Shown here piece by piece: positions 23,612 through 31,907 of a stretch of 38,983 bases of DNA. The stretch is from Anaerolinea thermophila (GTDB lineage Bacteria > Chloroflexota > Anaerolineae > Anaerolineales > UBA4823). The notes below the pieces were generated by a model. The model was not told the origin of the DNA. It saw nothing but the letters and a program-made list of their open reading frames with translations, and ran no database searches. The DNA lies in the NCBI GenBank assembly GCA_020724505.1, contig DYGV01000008.1, forward strand, positions 17,549 through 56,531, given 5' to 3'. The translations under genes and the position numbers were made by a program. How positions within the stretch are numbered: the first letter of the stretch is position 1; every line of letters starts with the position of its first letter.

Positions 23612-24528
23612 AATACTCATTTGGGCTTCTTGGCTATCCTTTAGCGCATAGTTTGTCGCCGCGCTTGCACAGCGCTGCCCTAAAGGAGATGCATCTGAAA
23701 GGCGAATATCATCTATATGCTATTTCGCCAGATGCAGATGGCAGGCGGAACATGGAGCGCATTCTGGCGGAAATGCGCGCCGGAAACTTGCAGGGTTTGA
23801 ATGTGACCATTCCACATAAGCAGACGGTCATGGAGTTTTTGGATGGCCTTTCTCCAACAGCAGGTGCAATTGGCGCGGTGAATACGATCTTGCTCGATTC
23901 GGGTCGTTTAATCGGCGATAATACCGATGCCCCCGGTTTTTCCACCGACCTCGAACGGGTGTTTCCAAAATGTCGAGAATTGACGGCTAACCGTGAAGGC
24001 ACATCGCCGCTGGCGCTCGTGTTGGGGGCGGGCGGTGCGGCGCGCGCCGTGGTGTACGCTTTGGCGCAGGCCGGCTGGCGTGTAGTGATCGCTGCTCGTC
24101 GCCCTGCTCAGGCTGAGCAGCTTGCTGCCGAGCTAAATCCCGCCATCGGCGAGTTGTTGGCTGTCGCGTTGGAGGATCGCGCCCTAAAAGATTATTGCGC
24201 CTCGGCGCGTTTGATCGTCAACGCCACTTCGGCTGGAATGCTGCCAGATGTAGAAAGTTGCCCCTGGCCAGCCAGATTACCATACCCGCCCTCTGCATTT
24301 GTTTATGATCTGGTCTATAAGCCGGCGCAGACAACTTTATTGCGCCAGGCCAGAGCGAATGGTTTGGAGTCGGCAAATGGCCTGGGTATGTTGATTGAAC
24401 AGGCTGCTTTGGCGTTGGAGCGTTGGACGGGTCTACCTGTTCCGCGGCAGGCGATGCGGCGGGCGGTCGAGGGTCCAAATGCTTCGCTACCCGCGCAAGA
24501 TATTCCCAACCCCACCATCAACACTTGA
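23608..24528 (+). CDS. aroE: Shikimate dehydrogenase
   Basis: 306 residues. It reduces 3-dehydroshikimate to shikimate with NADPH. The substrate domain shows YPLAHSLSPRLHSAAL, the catalytic Lys71 in NVTIPHKQTV and Asp107 in IGDNTDAPGF. The nucleotide-binding domain has VLGAGGAARAVVYAL, and NATSAGMLPDVE closes the cofactor site. The start ATG overlaps the aroA stop as ATGA. The C-terminus ends about 20 residues beyond the last conserved helix with an uncharged tail. It precedes the aminotransferase gene by 9 nt. Confidence 0.95.
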   Translation: MKYSFGLLGYPLAHSLSPRLHSAALKEMHLKGEYHLYAISPDADGRRNMERILAEMRAGNLQGLNVTIPHKQTVMEFLDGLSPTAGAIGAVNTILLDSGRLIGDNTDAPGFSTDLERVFPKCRELTANREGTSPLALVLGAGGAARAVVYALAQAGWRVVIAARRPAQAEQLAAELNPAIGELLAVALEDRALKDYCASARLIVNATSAGMLPDVESCPWPARLPYPPSAFVYDLVYKPAQTTLLRQARANGLESANGLGMLIEQAALALERWTGLPVPRQAMRRAVEGPNASLPAQDIPNPTINT

Positions 24529-24537
24529 GGCTACTCG

Positions 24538-25716
24538 ATGCAAACTACTGCAGACCGTATGACCCATTTAGCGCCGCATTTCTTTGCTTCGCTCAGTGCG
24601 CGCATTCGATCTTTACAGGCTGCCGGCCGCGATATTATTCGCCTAGATGAGGGAGCGCCGGATCTGCCGCCCGCGCCGCATATCATCGAGGCGCTGGTTC
24701 ACTCTGCGAGACAGCCCAACACTCATAGCTACCAACCCCACATTGGCCCGGACGCGTTGCGCCGCGCCTGGGCGGATTATTATATACGAGAGTATGGCGT
24801 TGAATTAGACCCAAATACAGAGATCGTCCCTTTGCTGGGTTCTAAAGAAGGCATTTTTCACCTCAGTCAGGCGTACGTAAACCCAGGCGACATCGTCCTC
24901 GTCCCTGATCCGGGGTATATTACCTATACCCGTGGGGCGCTCTTCGCCGGCGGAGAGGTTTATTCAATGCCTTTGCGGCGCGAGAACGGTTATCTTCCAG
25001 ACCTGCGTGCGATTCCAATGGAAGTCTTGCGGCGCGCCCGGCTAATGTGGCTCAATTATCCCAATAACCCGACTGCGGCGACCGCCAGCCGCGAGTTCTT
25101 TGCTCAAGCTGTGGCATTGGCGTTGGAGCATGGTTTTTTGCTCTGTCATGACGCTGCGTACATGCAAGTGGCTTTCGATGGCGAGCGTCCACCCAGCCTG
25201 TTGGAAACGCCCGGCGCAAAAGGTGTAGCGGTGGAATTTAACACCCTCTCCAAATCGCATAACATGGCCGGTTGGCGCAGCGGTGCGTTGCTGGGAAACG
25301 CTCAAGTCACGCGCGCCTTATTCACGCTGAAAACCAATGCAGATAGCGGGCATTTCCTCCCCATTTGGGAGGCTTCAATCGCTGCTTTAACCGGCGATCA
25401 AACCTGGCTGAAAGCGCGGAATGAGGTCTATCGTCAGCGCCGCGATCGGGTGATCGAAGGGCTGCGCGCCTCCGATTTTATCGTGGAGACGCCGCGGGCT
25501 TCGCTATATGTATGGGCGGCGCTGCCTGAAAACTGGAGTTCGATGGATTTTGCCGCGGCGTTGCTGGAAAACACGGGCGTCAGCGTCACTCCGGGGACGG
25601 TTTTTGGCAGGGGCGGAGAAGGTTATGTGCGCATCTCGCTCACCGCCCCGTTGGAACGAGTAGATGAAGCCATGCGCCGAATTCATGGCTGGATGATGGG
25701 AAAGGACAAGGAGTAA
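24538..25716 (+). CDS. PLP-dependent aminotransferase class I/II, probably acting on aromatic keto acids
   Basis: 392 residues of fold-type I aminotransferase. Seen motifs: DEGAPDLPPAPHIIEAL at the N-terminus, the substrate/cofactor Asn in NYPNNPTAA, Asp and Tyr in CHDAAYMQV, the PLP-binding Lys239 in NTLSKSHNMAGWR and Arg in YVRISL near the C-terminus. The sequence type resembles AspC/LL-diaminopimelate-like aminotransferases, which often have relaxed specificity. Its place between aroE and aroC in an operon that lacks any other aminotransferase suggests it converts 4-hydroxyphenylpyruvate to tyrosine or prephenate to arogenate. That role is inferred from context only. GAGG lies 8 nt before the ATG. 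Confidence 0.88.
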   Translation: MQTTADRMTHLAPHFFASLSARIRSLQAAGRDIIRLDEGAPDLPPAPHIIEALVHSARQPNTHSYQPHIGPDALRRAWADYYIREYGVELDPNTEIVPLLGSKEGIFHLSQAYVNPGDIVLVPDPGYITYTRGALFAGGEVYSMPLRRENGYLPDLRAIPMEVLRRARLMWLNYPNNPTAATASREFFAQAVALALEHGFLLCHDAAYMQVAFDGERPPSLLETPGAKGVAVEFNTLSKSHNMAGWRSGALLGNAQVTRALFTLKTNADSGHFLPIWEASIAALTGDQTWLKARNEVYRQRRDRVIEGLRASDFIVETPRASLYVWAALPENWSSMDFAAALLENTGVSVTPGTVFGRGGEGYVRISLTAPLERVDEAMRRIHGWMMGKDKE

Positions 25717-25718
25717 TC

Positions 25719-26897
25719 ATGCCCTTACGTTTTTTAACCGCCGGCGAGTCGCATGGGCCGGCGTTAATCGCCATTTTAGATGGTCTGCCTGCGGGGTTGC
25801 CGCTATCTTCCGAGGTGATTGACCGCGAGTTGTTGCGCCGCCAGAGAGGTTTTGGCGCAGGGCCGCGCATGAAAATCGAGCAGGATACCGTGCGCATCTT
25901 AGGAGGGGTGCTAGCCGGCGTCACCACTGGCGCGCCTCTATCTCTGCTGATCGAAAACCAGGATTCTATCAAGTGGCGCGGCAAGGAGATTGAGCCTTTT
26001 ACTCGCCCGCGGCCGGGTCACGCCGATTTGACGGGCGCCATCAAATACGGTTATCGCGATTTGCGGCCGGCTTTGGAGCGCGCCTCGGCGCGCGAGACGG
26101 CCGCACGCGTTGCGGCGGGGGCGGGGTGCAAGCATTTCCTGGCGCAATTTGGCATCCGCATCGGCGGTTATGTCATCGCCATCGGCGAGATCCACGCCGA
26201 TTTGAGCGCCATGAGTTATGAGCAGAGATTGGAGCAGGCAGAATTAAACGAGGTGCGTTGCCCGGATCCGATCGCGGCGGAAGCGATGATCCAGCGCATC
26301 CGTCAGGTGATGCAAGAGCGCGACACGCTGGGAGGAATTGTAGAGGTGGTTGCGTTAGGCCTGCCGCCAGGGTTGGGTTCGTATGTTCAATGGGATCGTC
26401 GTCTGGAAGCACGTTTGGGCGCAGCGGTGCTCAGTATCCAGGCGATTAAGGGTGTCGAAATAGGCTCCGCCTTCGAGAACGCTCAATTGCCTGGCACACA
26501 GGCGCAAGATGCAATCCGCCTCAGGGGAGATGATCTATACCGCCTGAGCGATCGCGCCGGTGGGTTGGAAGGCGGGGTTACCACCGGTGGCCCGCTGATT
26601 GTGCGTGCAGCGATGAAGCCTATCGCCACTACACTCAACCCGCAATTAACCGTTGACCTGGCAACCGGCGAAGAGACTATCACCAATTATGAACGTTCCG
26701 ATTTTTGTCCGACGCCGCGGGCTGCGCCGATCGTTGAAGCGATGGTGGCTTTTGTGTTAGCGGACGCTCTGTTGGAAAAACTGGGCGGCGATTCATTGGA
26801 CGAAATGCGCCCGCGCTTTTTATCGTTGCGCCAGGCACGCCTTTCGGATTTGCCGATGGATAACCGTCCGATATTGTTTTGGCCGGAAGAACCATGA
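25719..26897 (+). CDS. aroC: Chorismate synthase
   Basis: 392 residues. It eliminates phosphate from EPSP to give chorismate, using reduced FMN. Signatures include LTAGESHGPAL with the conserved His, RRQRGFGAGPRMKIEQD, the long loop RPRPGHADLTGAIKYGYRDLRPALERASARETAARVA with its catalytic His region, and RSDFCPTPRAAPIVEAMVAFVLADAL near the end. AAGGAG overlaps the end of the aminotransferase gene and sits 5 nt before the ATG. The stop overlaps the next start as ATGA. Confidence 0.96.
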   Translation: MPLRFLTAGESHGPALIAILDGLPAGLPLSSEVIDRELLRRQRGFGAGPRMKIEQDTVRILGGVLAGVTTGAPLSLLIENQDSIKWRGKEIEPFTRPRPGHADLTGAIKYGYRDLRPALERASARETAARVAAGAGCKHFLAQFGIRIGGYVIAIGEIHADLSAMSYEQRLEQAELNEVRCPDPIAAEAMIQRIRQVMQERDTLGGIVEVVALGLPPGLGSYVQWDRRLEARLGAAVLSIQAIKGVEIGSAFENAQLPGTQAQDAIRLRGDDLYRLSDRAGGLEGGVTTGGPLIVRAAMKPIATTLNPQLTVDLATGEETITNYERSDFCPTPRAAPIVEAMVAFVLADALLEKLGGDSLDEMRPRFLSLRQARLSDLPMDNRPILFWPEEP

Positions 26898-28465
26898 AGC
26901 GCGAATTCTTGTTTATCTATGGTCCGCCTGGTTCGGGAAAAAGCACGATCGGGCGGCGCTTGGCTCAGCAATTGGGGACCGCGTTCTTTGATCTGGATGA
27001 GGTTATTGTAGCTCAGGCAGAAATGTCTATCCCCGAAATATTCGAGATCGAGGGCGAGGGAGGGTTCCGTCAGCGGGAGAGTGCAGCGCTGAGCAGTGTC
27101 CTGAACGATCACAGCGGCGTGGTGGCTTTGGGTGGTGGCGCTTTGCTGCGCGCCGAAAATCGTCAACGAGTCGAGGATGTTGGAAAGGTGCTGTGCCTGG
27201 AGACGGATTTTGAAGCCATTGTTCATCGGCTAGAAACGGCCGCCGGAGCGCGTCCATTGTTGAACGGCGACACTCGGGCGCGATTGCGACAACTTCTCGA
27301 TGCGCGTCGACCGCATTATCATTCTTTCTCGCATCGCTTGGATACCACTAACCTGACCGTCGAAGATGCGGCATGGCAAGCGCAAATCAAGCTGGGTTAT
27401 TTCCATGTGAAGGGGATGGGTGTTGGCTATGATGTGCGCGTGCAGGAGGGCGGTATAGATGCGCTTGGCGAGGCGTTGCGGACGCGTCAGCTAGGCGGGC
27501 CGATTGCTTTGGTGAGCGATTACAACGTCGCTCCTCTATATGCCGATCGAGCTGAAGCCGCGCTGCGCCAGGCTGGTTACGAGGTGACGACCGCCGCGAT
27601 ACCAGCAGGAGAAATGCAAAAGACACCTGCGACCGTCCTTGATTTGTGGCGGGCTTTTGTGGACGCTCGCCTGGAGCGCAGCAGCACTGTGGTCGCGCTA
27701 GGAGGCGGAGTGGTCGGCGACCTGGCAGGATTCGCAGCAGCAACGTTCTTGCGCGGCGTACCGTGGGTGGTCGTCCCAACTTCGTTGTTAGCCATGGTAG
27801 ATGCCAGCCTGGGCGGAAAGACCGGCGCCGACCTGCCAGAAGGAAAAAACCTGATTGGGGCGTTTCATCCACCCAGCCTTGTGCTGGCCGACCCTCAAAC
27901 TTTGCAGACTTTACCTGAGGCGGAGTTGCGCAATGGTCTGGCGGAAGTTGTAAAACACGGCGTTTTGTTGGACGCGGAATTATTTGCGCTCTGCCGCCAG
28001 GGCTGGGATGCAGCGCGCGGCGATCTGGACGAAATTGTGCGGCGGGGAATGGCAGTAAAGATCCGCATCATCCAGGAGGATCCTTATGAACGGGGAAAAC
28101 GAGCTGCGCTCAATTTCGGCCATACGCTGGGTCATGCTCTGGAATTGGCGTCAGATTATCGTATTCGACATGGGGAGGCAGTGGCGATCGGCATGGTGCA
28201 GGCTGCGCGCCTGGCTGAACGGCGCGGTTTGGCAGATCCTGGCCTGGCAGAAGAGATAGCCGGCGCGCTGCGAGGTCTGGGTCTACCGGTTGAGATCCCT
28301 GCCGGATTGGATGAACAACGTGTGCTGGCGGGTATTGGAGTAGATAAAAAGCGAAAGGCGGGCAAGCTGCGCCTGGTGTTGCCGACGCGGATCGGCGAAG
28401 TTCGCTGGGGCGTTGAAATAGATGATCCGGTAGAGTTACTTTTTGAGGCGCACAAGCGTCAATGA
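26894..28465 (+). CDS. aroKB: Bifunctional shikimate kinase / 3-dehydroquinate synthase (AroK-AroB fusion)
   Basis: 523 residues with two enzymes in one chain. Residues 1-165 are shikimate kinase: Walker A GPPGSGKST (10-18), DLDEVI and EGEGGFRQRE for shikimate binding, and VVALGGGAL. A short linker near 170 leads into 3-dehydroquinate synthase (about 180-523) with GGGVVGDLAGFAAATFLRGV, VPTSLLAMVDASLGGKTGADLPEGKNLIGAFHPP and zinc-ligand positions in NGLAEVVKHG, FGHTLGHALE and RHGEAVAIGM. The two activities are steps 2 and 5 of the pathway, so they are not consecutive. Equivalent fusions are known in Thermotogae and, to my knowledge, Chloroflexi. The frame is open back to a TTG at 26879, but the ATG at 26894 overlaps the aroC stop as ATGA and is preferred. 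Confidence 0.95.
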   Translation: MKREFLFIYGPPGSGKSTIGRRLAQQLGTAFFDLDEVIVAQAEMSIPEIFEIEGEGGFRQRESAALSSVLNDHSGVVALGGGALLRAENRQRVEDVGKVLCLETDFEAIVHRLETAAGARPLLNGDTRARLRQLLDARRPHYHSFSHRLDTTNLTVEDAAWQAQIKLGYFHVKGMGVGYDVRVQEGGIDALGEALRTRQLGGPIALVSDYNVAPLYADRAEAALRQAGYEVTTAAIPAGEMQKTPATVLDLWRAFVDARLERSSTVVALGGGVVGDLAGFAAATFLRGVPWVVVPTSLLAMVDASLGGKTGADLPEGKNLIGAFHPPSLVLADPQTLQTLPEAELRNGLAEVVKHGVLLDAELFALCRQGWDAARGDLDEIVRRGMAVKIRIIQEDPYERGKRAALNFGHTLGHALELASDYRIRHGEAVAIGMVQAARLAERRGLADPGLAEEIAGALRGLGLPVEIPAGLDEQRVLAGIGVDKKRKAGKLRLVLPTRIGEVRWGVEIDDPVELLFEAHKRQ

Positions 28466-28489
28466 ATCAAGTCTGAAGGAGGCGGAAGA

Positions 28490-28927
28490 ATGATCCCGGT
28501 TTTGGCGCTGCACGGTCCTAATTTAAACTTGCTTGGCGAACGCGAACCGCAGGTTTATGGTCGGATGACTCTAGCGGAGATCAACCAGCGATTGGTAGAG
28601 CTTGGCAGAGAACTGGGGCTGGAGGTGCGACATCTACAATCGAATAGCGAAGGCGCGTTGATAGAGGCTTTGCAAGACGCCCGAAACTGGGCGAAAGGGG
28701 TGATATTTAACCCTGGCGGTTACACTCATACTTCCATTGCTTTACGAGATGCGATCTCGGCGATCGGTTTGCCAGTGGTGGAAGTGCACCTTTCCAATAT
28801 TCATGCGCGCGAAGAGTTTCGCCGTCAGTCCATCATTGCGCCAGTGTGCGTGGGCAGTATTATGGGGTTTGGGTGGCGCTCCTATGCCCTGGGGTTGCGC
28901 GCCCTGGCTGAATTGCTGGCTTCGTAG
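28490..28927 (+). CDS. aroQ: 3-dehydroquinate dehydratase, type II
   Basis: 145 residues, the length of the dodecameric type II enzymes. It dehydrates 3-dehydroquinate to 3-dehydroshikimate. Motifs are [17 protein letters not shown] (with the catalytic Tyr of the flexible loop), [33 protein letters not shown] and [17 protein letters not shown] with the catalytic His. GAAGGAGGCGG lies just upstream of the ATG. It is the last gene of the operon, 24 nt after aroKB. Confidence 0.96.
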   Translation: MIPVLALHGPNLNLLGEREPQVYGRMTLAEINQRLVELGRELGLEVRHLQSNSEGALIEALQDARNWAKGVIFNPGGYTHTSIALRDAISAIGLPVVEVHLSNIHAREEFRRQSIIAPVCVGSIMGFGWRSYALGLRALAELLAS

Positions 28928-28955
28928 GCGGGGATGCCTTACTACCGCTATCTTC

Positions 28956-29006
28956 TGGCTGCCATTTTATGGACGCCATCTTATGGCAGCCAAAAGTTAA
29001 TTTTTT
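28956..29006. terminator. Candidate terminator between aroQ and the convergent hydrolase gene
   Basis: TGGCTGCCAT (28956-28965) pairs perfectly with ATGGCAGCCA (28983-28992). The 17-nt loop contains a second small hairpin (ATGG/CCAT). On the plus strand six T lie at 29001-29006, eight nucleotides after the stem, which is further than ideal. The 3' arm forms the last codons of the convergent gene, whose stop is at 28981-28983. On the minus strand no T-tract follows. Confidence 0.5.
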
Positions 29007-30507
29007 GATCTTGCAGGCAGGTCGCTTGAGGCGGGGTGGTAGGATTGGCAAGAAATTCAGCAATCAAGAGCGATGGACATTCGCCGCTATCTATCACTGC
29101 GTGGCCGGCGGCGGGGAAGAGAAAATAGTAACTGTTCAATAAATTTTGCGCTGTTTGTTCGCCCCAGGTCGGCGGCGTCAGCGGATCATATTCACCGGCT
29201 AAGACCAGCGCTGGGATGTCACTGATCACGGGTTGATTTTCAATCTCAGGAGCTGCGCCTGAATCCCACATCTGACAGATTTCGAAAATACTACGCACAT
29301 CGCTTAGCAAATAACGCGCCAGCATCAAATTCGATCCTTTTACTGCGCTTTCGGCTTTGGTCAGGCTATTGAACCGTACTTCCTCGTTGCATTCGATCGA
29401 GAAGAATAAGCCTTCACTGGTAGAAGCCCCATTTGAAATTTGTGATTGAATCAGACCGCGATGATCCTCTTTGCTTTGCGGGAACATCAGCCCGGCAATG
29501 GCTTCGCGATAACCATATTGCACTTCATAGATGACATAAGGAATGCGGGCGATGGTTTCTGGGTGATAAAGGGCTTCGAAAACCAGGCTGGCCATCATCG
29601 AGCCATTCAGCGTGAGAAATACTTCTTCACCGCTCAGTGGGCTGGTGACCGTCACTTCGCTTGGGTTATTGTCGAGGGCGATGAGCAAGTCTTCGAATAC
29701 CTGTGGCAGATCTGGATACGCATGAGCGCAGCCTTCGTCCTCAGCGCAATGATGAAAAAGCGTTTCAATTGCCCTCGCGCCATTCACTGCCTGCTCCTCA
29801 TACGCGTTGACTTCCAGCGGATAGACGGAATCCAGAATGACGCTGCGGATGCCTTGCGGGTAATCGCGCAGGATGGTCAGCGCCAGACGTGTACCATAGG
29901 AGACGCCCAGCAGATCCCAGGATGTGTAATCTAAAACGCTGCGTAAGGCGTTAAAATCCGCCGCAGATTGCGCGCTGGTGTAAACGCTTAGATCAACGCC
30001 TTGCTGCTTTAGACGTTTGTAACATTGTTGGATGGCCTTCGAGTGGTTACTAGGAATGCTTTTCTCCACTTCATAACAATTCAAACTGGGTTCAGCTTTC
30101 CCGGAGCCGCGCTGGTCCATCAGAATTAGATCACGATCTTTAAGATAAGGCAGTTTCAACCAACTTTGAATGTCATCGGTTGCGCTGCCTTCTGGACCGC
30201 CTGCCAGATAAACCAATGCTTCCGAGGCAGGATTGTTACTTCTAGAACGCAGGATGGTCACAGGCAGTCGAATTTTGCCTTCTTGGGGATTGAAGTGATT
30301 GACCGGCACTACTAAATAACCGCAATCAATCTCCACCGGTAAATTGCCGTAAGGACATTTTATCCACTTGAATTTGACTAGTGGGTTTTGCAACGAGGTC
30401 GAATCGGCCACTGTCTCATTGCGTTGGGACACCTGGCCGCACCCTGCGCTGACGCCAATCAGCGCAAACGCGACCAGAACCGCGATCAAGTTCCAAAAGT
30501 ATTTCAT
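28981..30507 (-). CDS. Lipoprotein-like alpha/beta hydrolase of peptidase family S33 (TAP-like)
   Basis: 508 residues. The N-terminus (MKYFWNLIAVLVAFALIGVSAGC) is a signal peptide with a possible lipobox ending at Cys23, so the protein is probably anchored outside the cytoplasmic membrane. The alpha/beta-hydrolase core shows the oxyanion region YLAGGPEGS, the nucleophile Ser203 in LGVSYGTRLAL, Asp441 in LAGEYDPLTPP and His469 in AAGHAVID. The long lid insertion and the C-terminal TAP-like region are those of tripeptidyl/prolyl aminopeptidases. The frame extends to 30744, but that part overlaps the FAD oxidoreductase gene and has no export signal, so I start at 30507. It is probably cotranscribed with the oxidoreductase 29 nt upstream. 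A role in peptide or ester breakdown is inferred. Confidence 0.87.
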   Translation of the reverse strand: MKYFWNLIAVLVAFALIGVSAGCGQVSQRNETVADSTSLQNPLVKFKWIKCPYGNLPVEIDCGYLVVPVNHFNPQEGKIRLPVTILRSRSNNPASEALVYLAGGPEGSATDDIQSWLKLPYLKDRDLILMDQRGSGKAEPSLNCYEVEKSIPSNHSKAIQQCYKRLKQQGVDLSVYTSAQSAADFNALRSVLDYTSWDLLGVSYGTRLALTILRDYPQGIRSVILDSVYPLEVNAYEEQAVNGARAIETLFHHCAEDEGCAHAYPDLPQVFEDLLIALDNNPSEVTVTSPLSGEEVFLTLNGSMMASLVFEALYHPETIARIPYVIYEVQYGYREAIAGLMFPQSKEDHRGLIQSQISNGASTSEGLFFSIECNEEVRFNSLTKAESAVKGSNLMLARYLLSDVRSIFEICQMWDSGAAPEIENQPVISDIPALVLAGEYDPLTPPTWGEQTAQNLLNSYYFLFPAAGHAVIDSGECPSLLIAEFLANPTTPPQATCLQDQKINFWLP

Positions 30508-30536
30508 GTGTGTTATTAATTTCTCCCAATGGGATG

Positions 30537-31901
30537 TTATAGCTGCCCGGAAGCGCTCCAGGAATCCAGGCGGGATAAATAAGCCGCATCCTGATAACGC
30601 CCCAAAGCGAAGCTGGGTGCATAAGGGGGCAGCGGCGCGCCGACAACGTGACAGGCCAGCAATTCTCCTGCAGCGCAGGCTGCCATTAACCCAAAACCGG
30701 AGAGCGCGCCGATTAGATAAGCGCCAGCTACCGGCAAGGGGCAAATGAGCGGACGGTTTTCGCGTGTGCGGGTGTAATAACCGCCATCTACGCGCGGTCG
30801 GCTGATTTTATGTAGATAGCTGCCCATGCCTGGGATTAATTGAGGCAGGCCGCGCAACAGCACATCCGGGTAAATTGGATCTTCTGGGATTGGCAAGACG
30901 GGTTCAACGCGGCGTGTGTGGTATTCCCACAACGCCAGGATGATAGGGCTATCTGCGCCGCCTTCTGGGCGGGTATGCAAGCCGGATGGCAGTTCATCCA
31001 GCAAATAACGGTATTCGTCTTGTTCCGTCAGCCACGCTCTTTCTTCGTCGCTCCAATTTAAGCGTTGGGTATCGGAAAGGATCACCAGCGGAGCAGAGCG
31101 ATCGAGAACGCCCAGCGCATCATTGAAAGCCGCCTTAAGATGCAGCTCGTTATAGACGGGTAAATCCACCCCCAGCATTTGCGCAACCTGAGCCTGGCGC
31201 GGGCCGGCGGCGTTGACAAAGATCGAGGTCCTGATTTCTGCACCATTTGCTAAATAGACGCTATTCACCCGGCCGGCGGCCAAGTTCACCCCAACCACGG
31301 ATGTTTGGATCAATCGCACGCCGTGCTGGCGCGCTTGCTGCAATAAATACATACCTAGTTGTTGGGCGCTGAACCACCCCGCGCGACGCACATGCAACGC
31401 GGCGATGACCCGATCGGAGACATAAGGGAAATGGGAGCGAATCAACGCTGGCGATAATAATAAATCTGCTCCATTCGGCTGCCCTTCAAAGCCTTCTGCC
31501 TGGAGCGGTTGATATGCTGCGCTGTTTTCGCTTCTGTGAACGCGCAATGGGCCAGCGCCCAAGGCAGAAATTTCGCTGGCGCTCTGTTCGAGCTCACGAG
31601 CTTTTTCGATATGCGCCGTGCAATAGAGATAGCCACGTCGGTTCAAGTGAAAGACATTCCCGCTTTGACGCGCCAGTGCTTCCAGGCGGTCAATGCTGCG
31701 GTTCATGAACGCCACCATGGCGTCGTCTGGGCCAGGCCACCAGTTGCGGTAGCATTCGGTCGAATGATCGCTGGTCTGGCTGAGTGGGGGATTCTCGTCC
31801 ACCAGCACGATATTGGATATATTTTGTTCGACTGCCAGCGAATAGGCGGCGCTCACGCCGGCGATGCCTGCGCCGCAGATAACGACCTCAGCTTTCTCCA
31901 T
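30537..31901 (-). CDS. FAD-dependent oxidoreductase, DadA/sarcosine-oxidase-like
   Basis: 454 residues. The dinucleotide-binding motif VVICGAGIAGVSAAYSLA (GxGxxG at 10-15) and the acidic VLVDEN at the end of the second strand bind FAD. The C-terminal region with RPLICPLPVAGAYLIGALSGFGLMAACAAGELLA is typical of the DAO superfamily. Such enzymes oxidise amines or amino acids (glycine, sarcosine, D-amino acids, proline) and pass electrons to oxygen or an acceptor. The substrate cannot be deduced. It sits 6 nt after the AlaX-type gene, so translation is probably coupled; the combination with an Ala/Ser deacylase and a peptidase hints at amino acid metabolism. Confidence 0.86.
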   Translation of the reverse strand: MEKAEVVICGAGIAGVSAAYSLAVEQNISNIVLVDENPPLSQTSDHSTECYRNWWPGPDDAMVAFMNRSIDRLEALARQSGNVFHLNRRGYLYCTAHIEKARELEQSASEISALGAGPLRVHRSENSAAYQPLQAEGFEGQPNGADLLLSPALIRSHFPYVSDRVIAALHVRRAGWFSAQQLGMYLLQQARQHGVRLIQTSVVGVNLAAGRVNSVYLANGAEIRTSIFVNAAGPRQAQVAQMLGVDLPVYNELHLKAAFNDALGVLDRSAPLVILSDTQRLNWSDEERAWLTEQDEYRYLLDELPSGLHTRPEGGADSPIILALWEYHTRRVEPVLPIPEDPIYPDVLLRGLPQLIPGMGSYLHKISRPRVDGGYYTRTRENRPLICPLPVAGAYLIGALSGFGLMAACAAGELLACHVVGAPLPPYAPSFALGRYQDAAYLSRLDSWSASGQL

Positions 31902-31907
31902 GCTGAT

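Noticed and set aside
27387-27918. Long antisense and alternate-frame ORFs within aroKB and other aro genes
   Set aside because: They are shadows of well-identified enzymes, with no family signatures and arginine/proline-rich composition.
30508-30744. N-terminal extension of the S33 hydrolase frame
   Set aside because: It overlaps the FAD oxidoreductase coding region and hides the signal peptide that begins at 30507.
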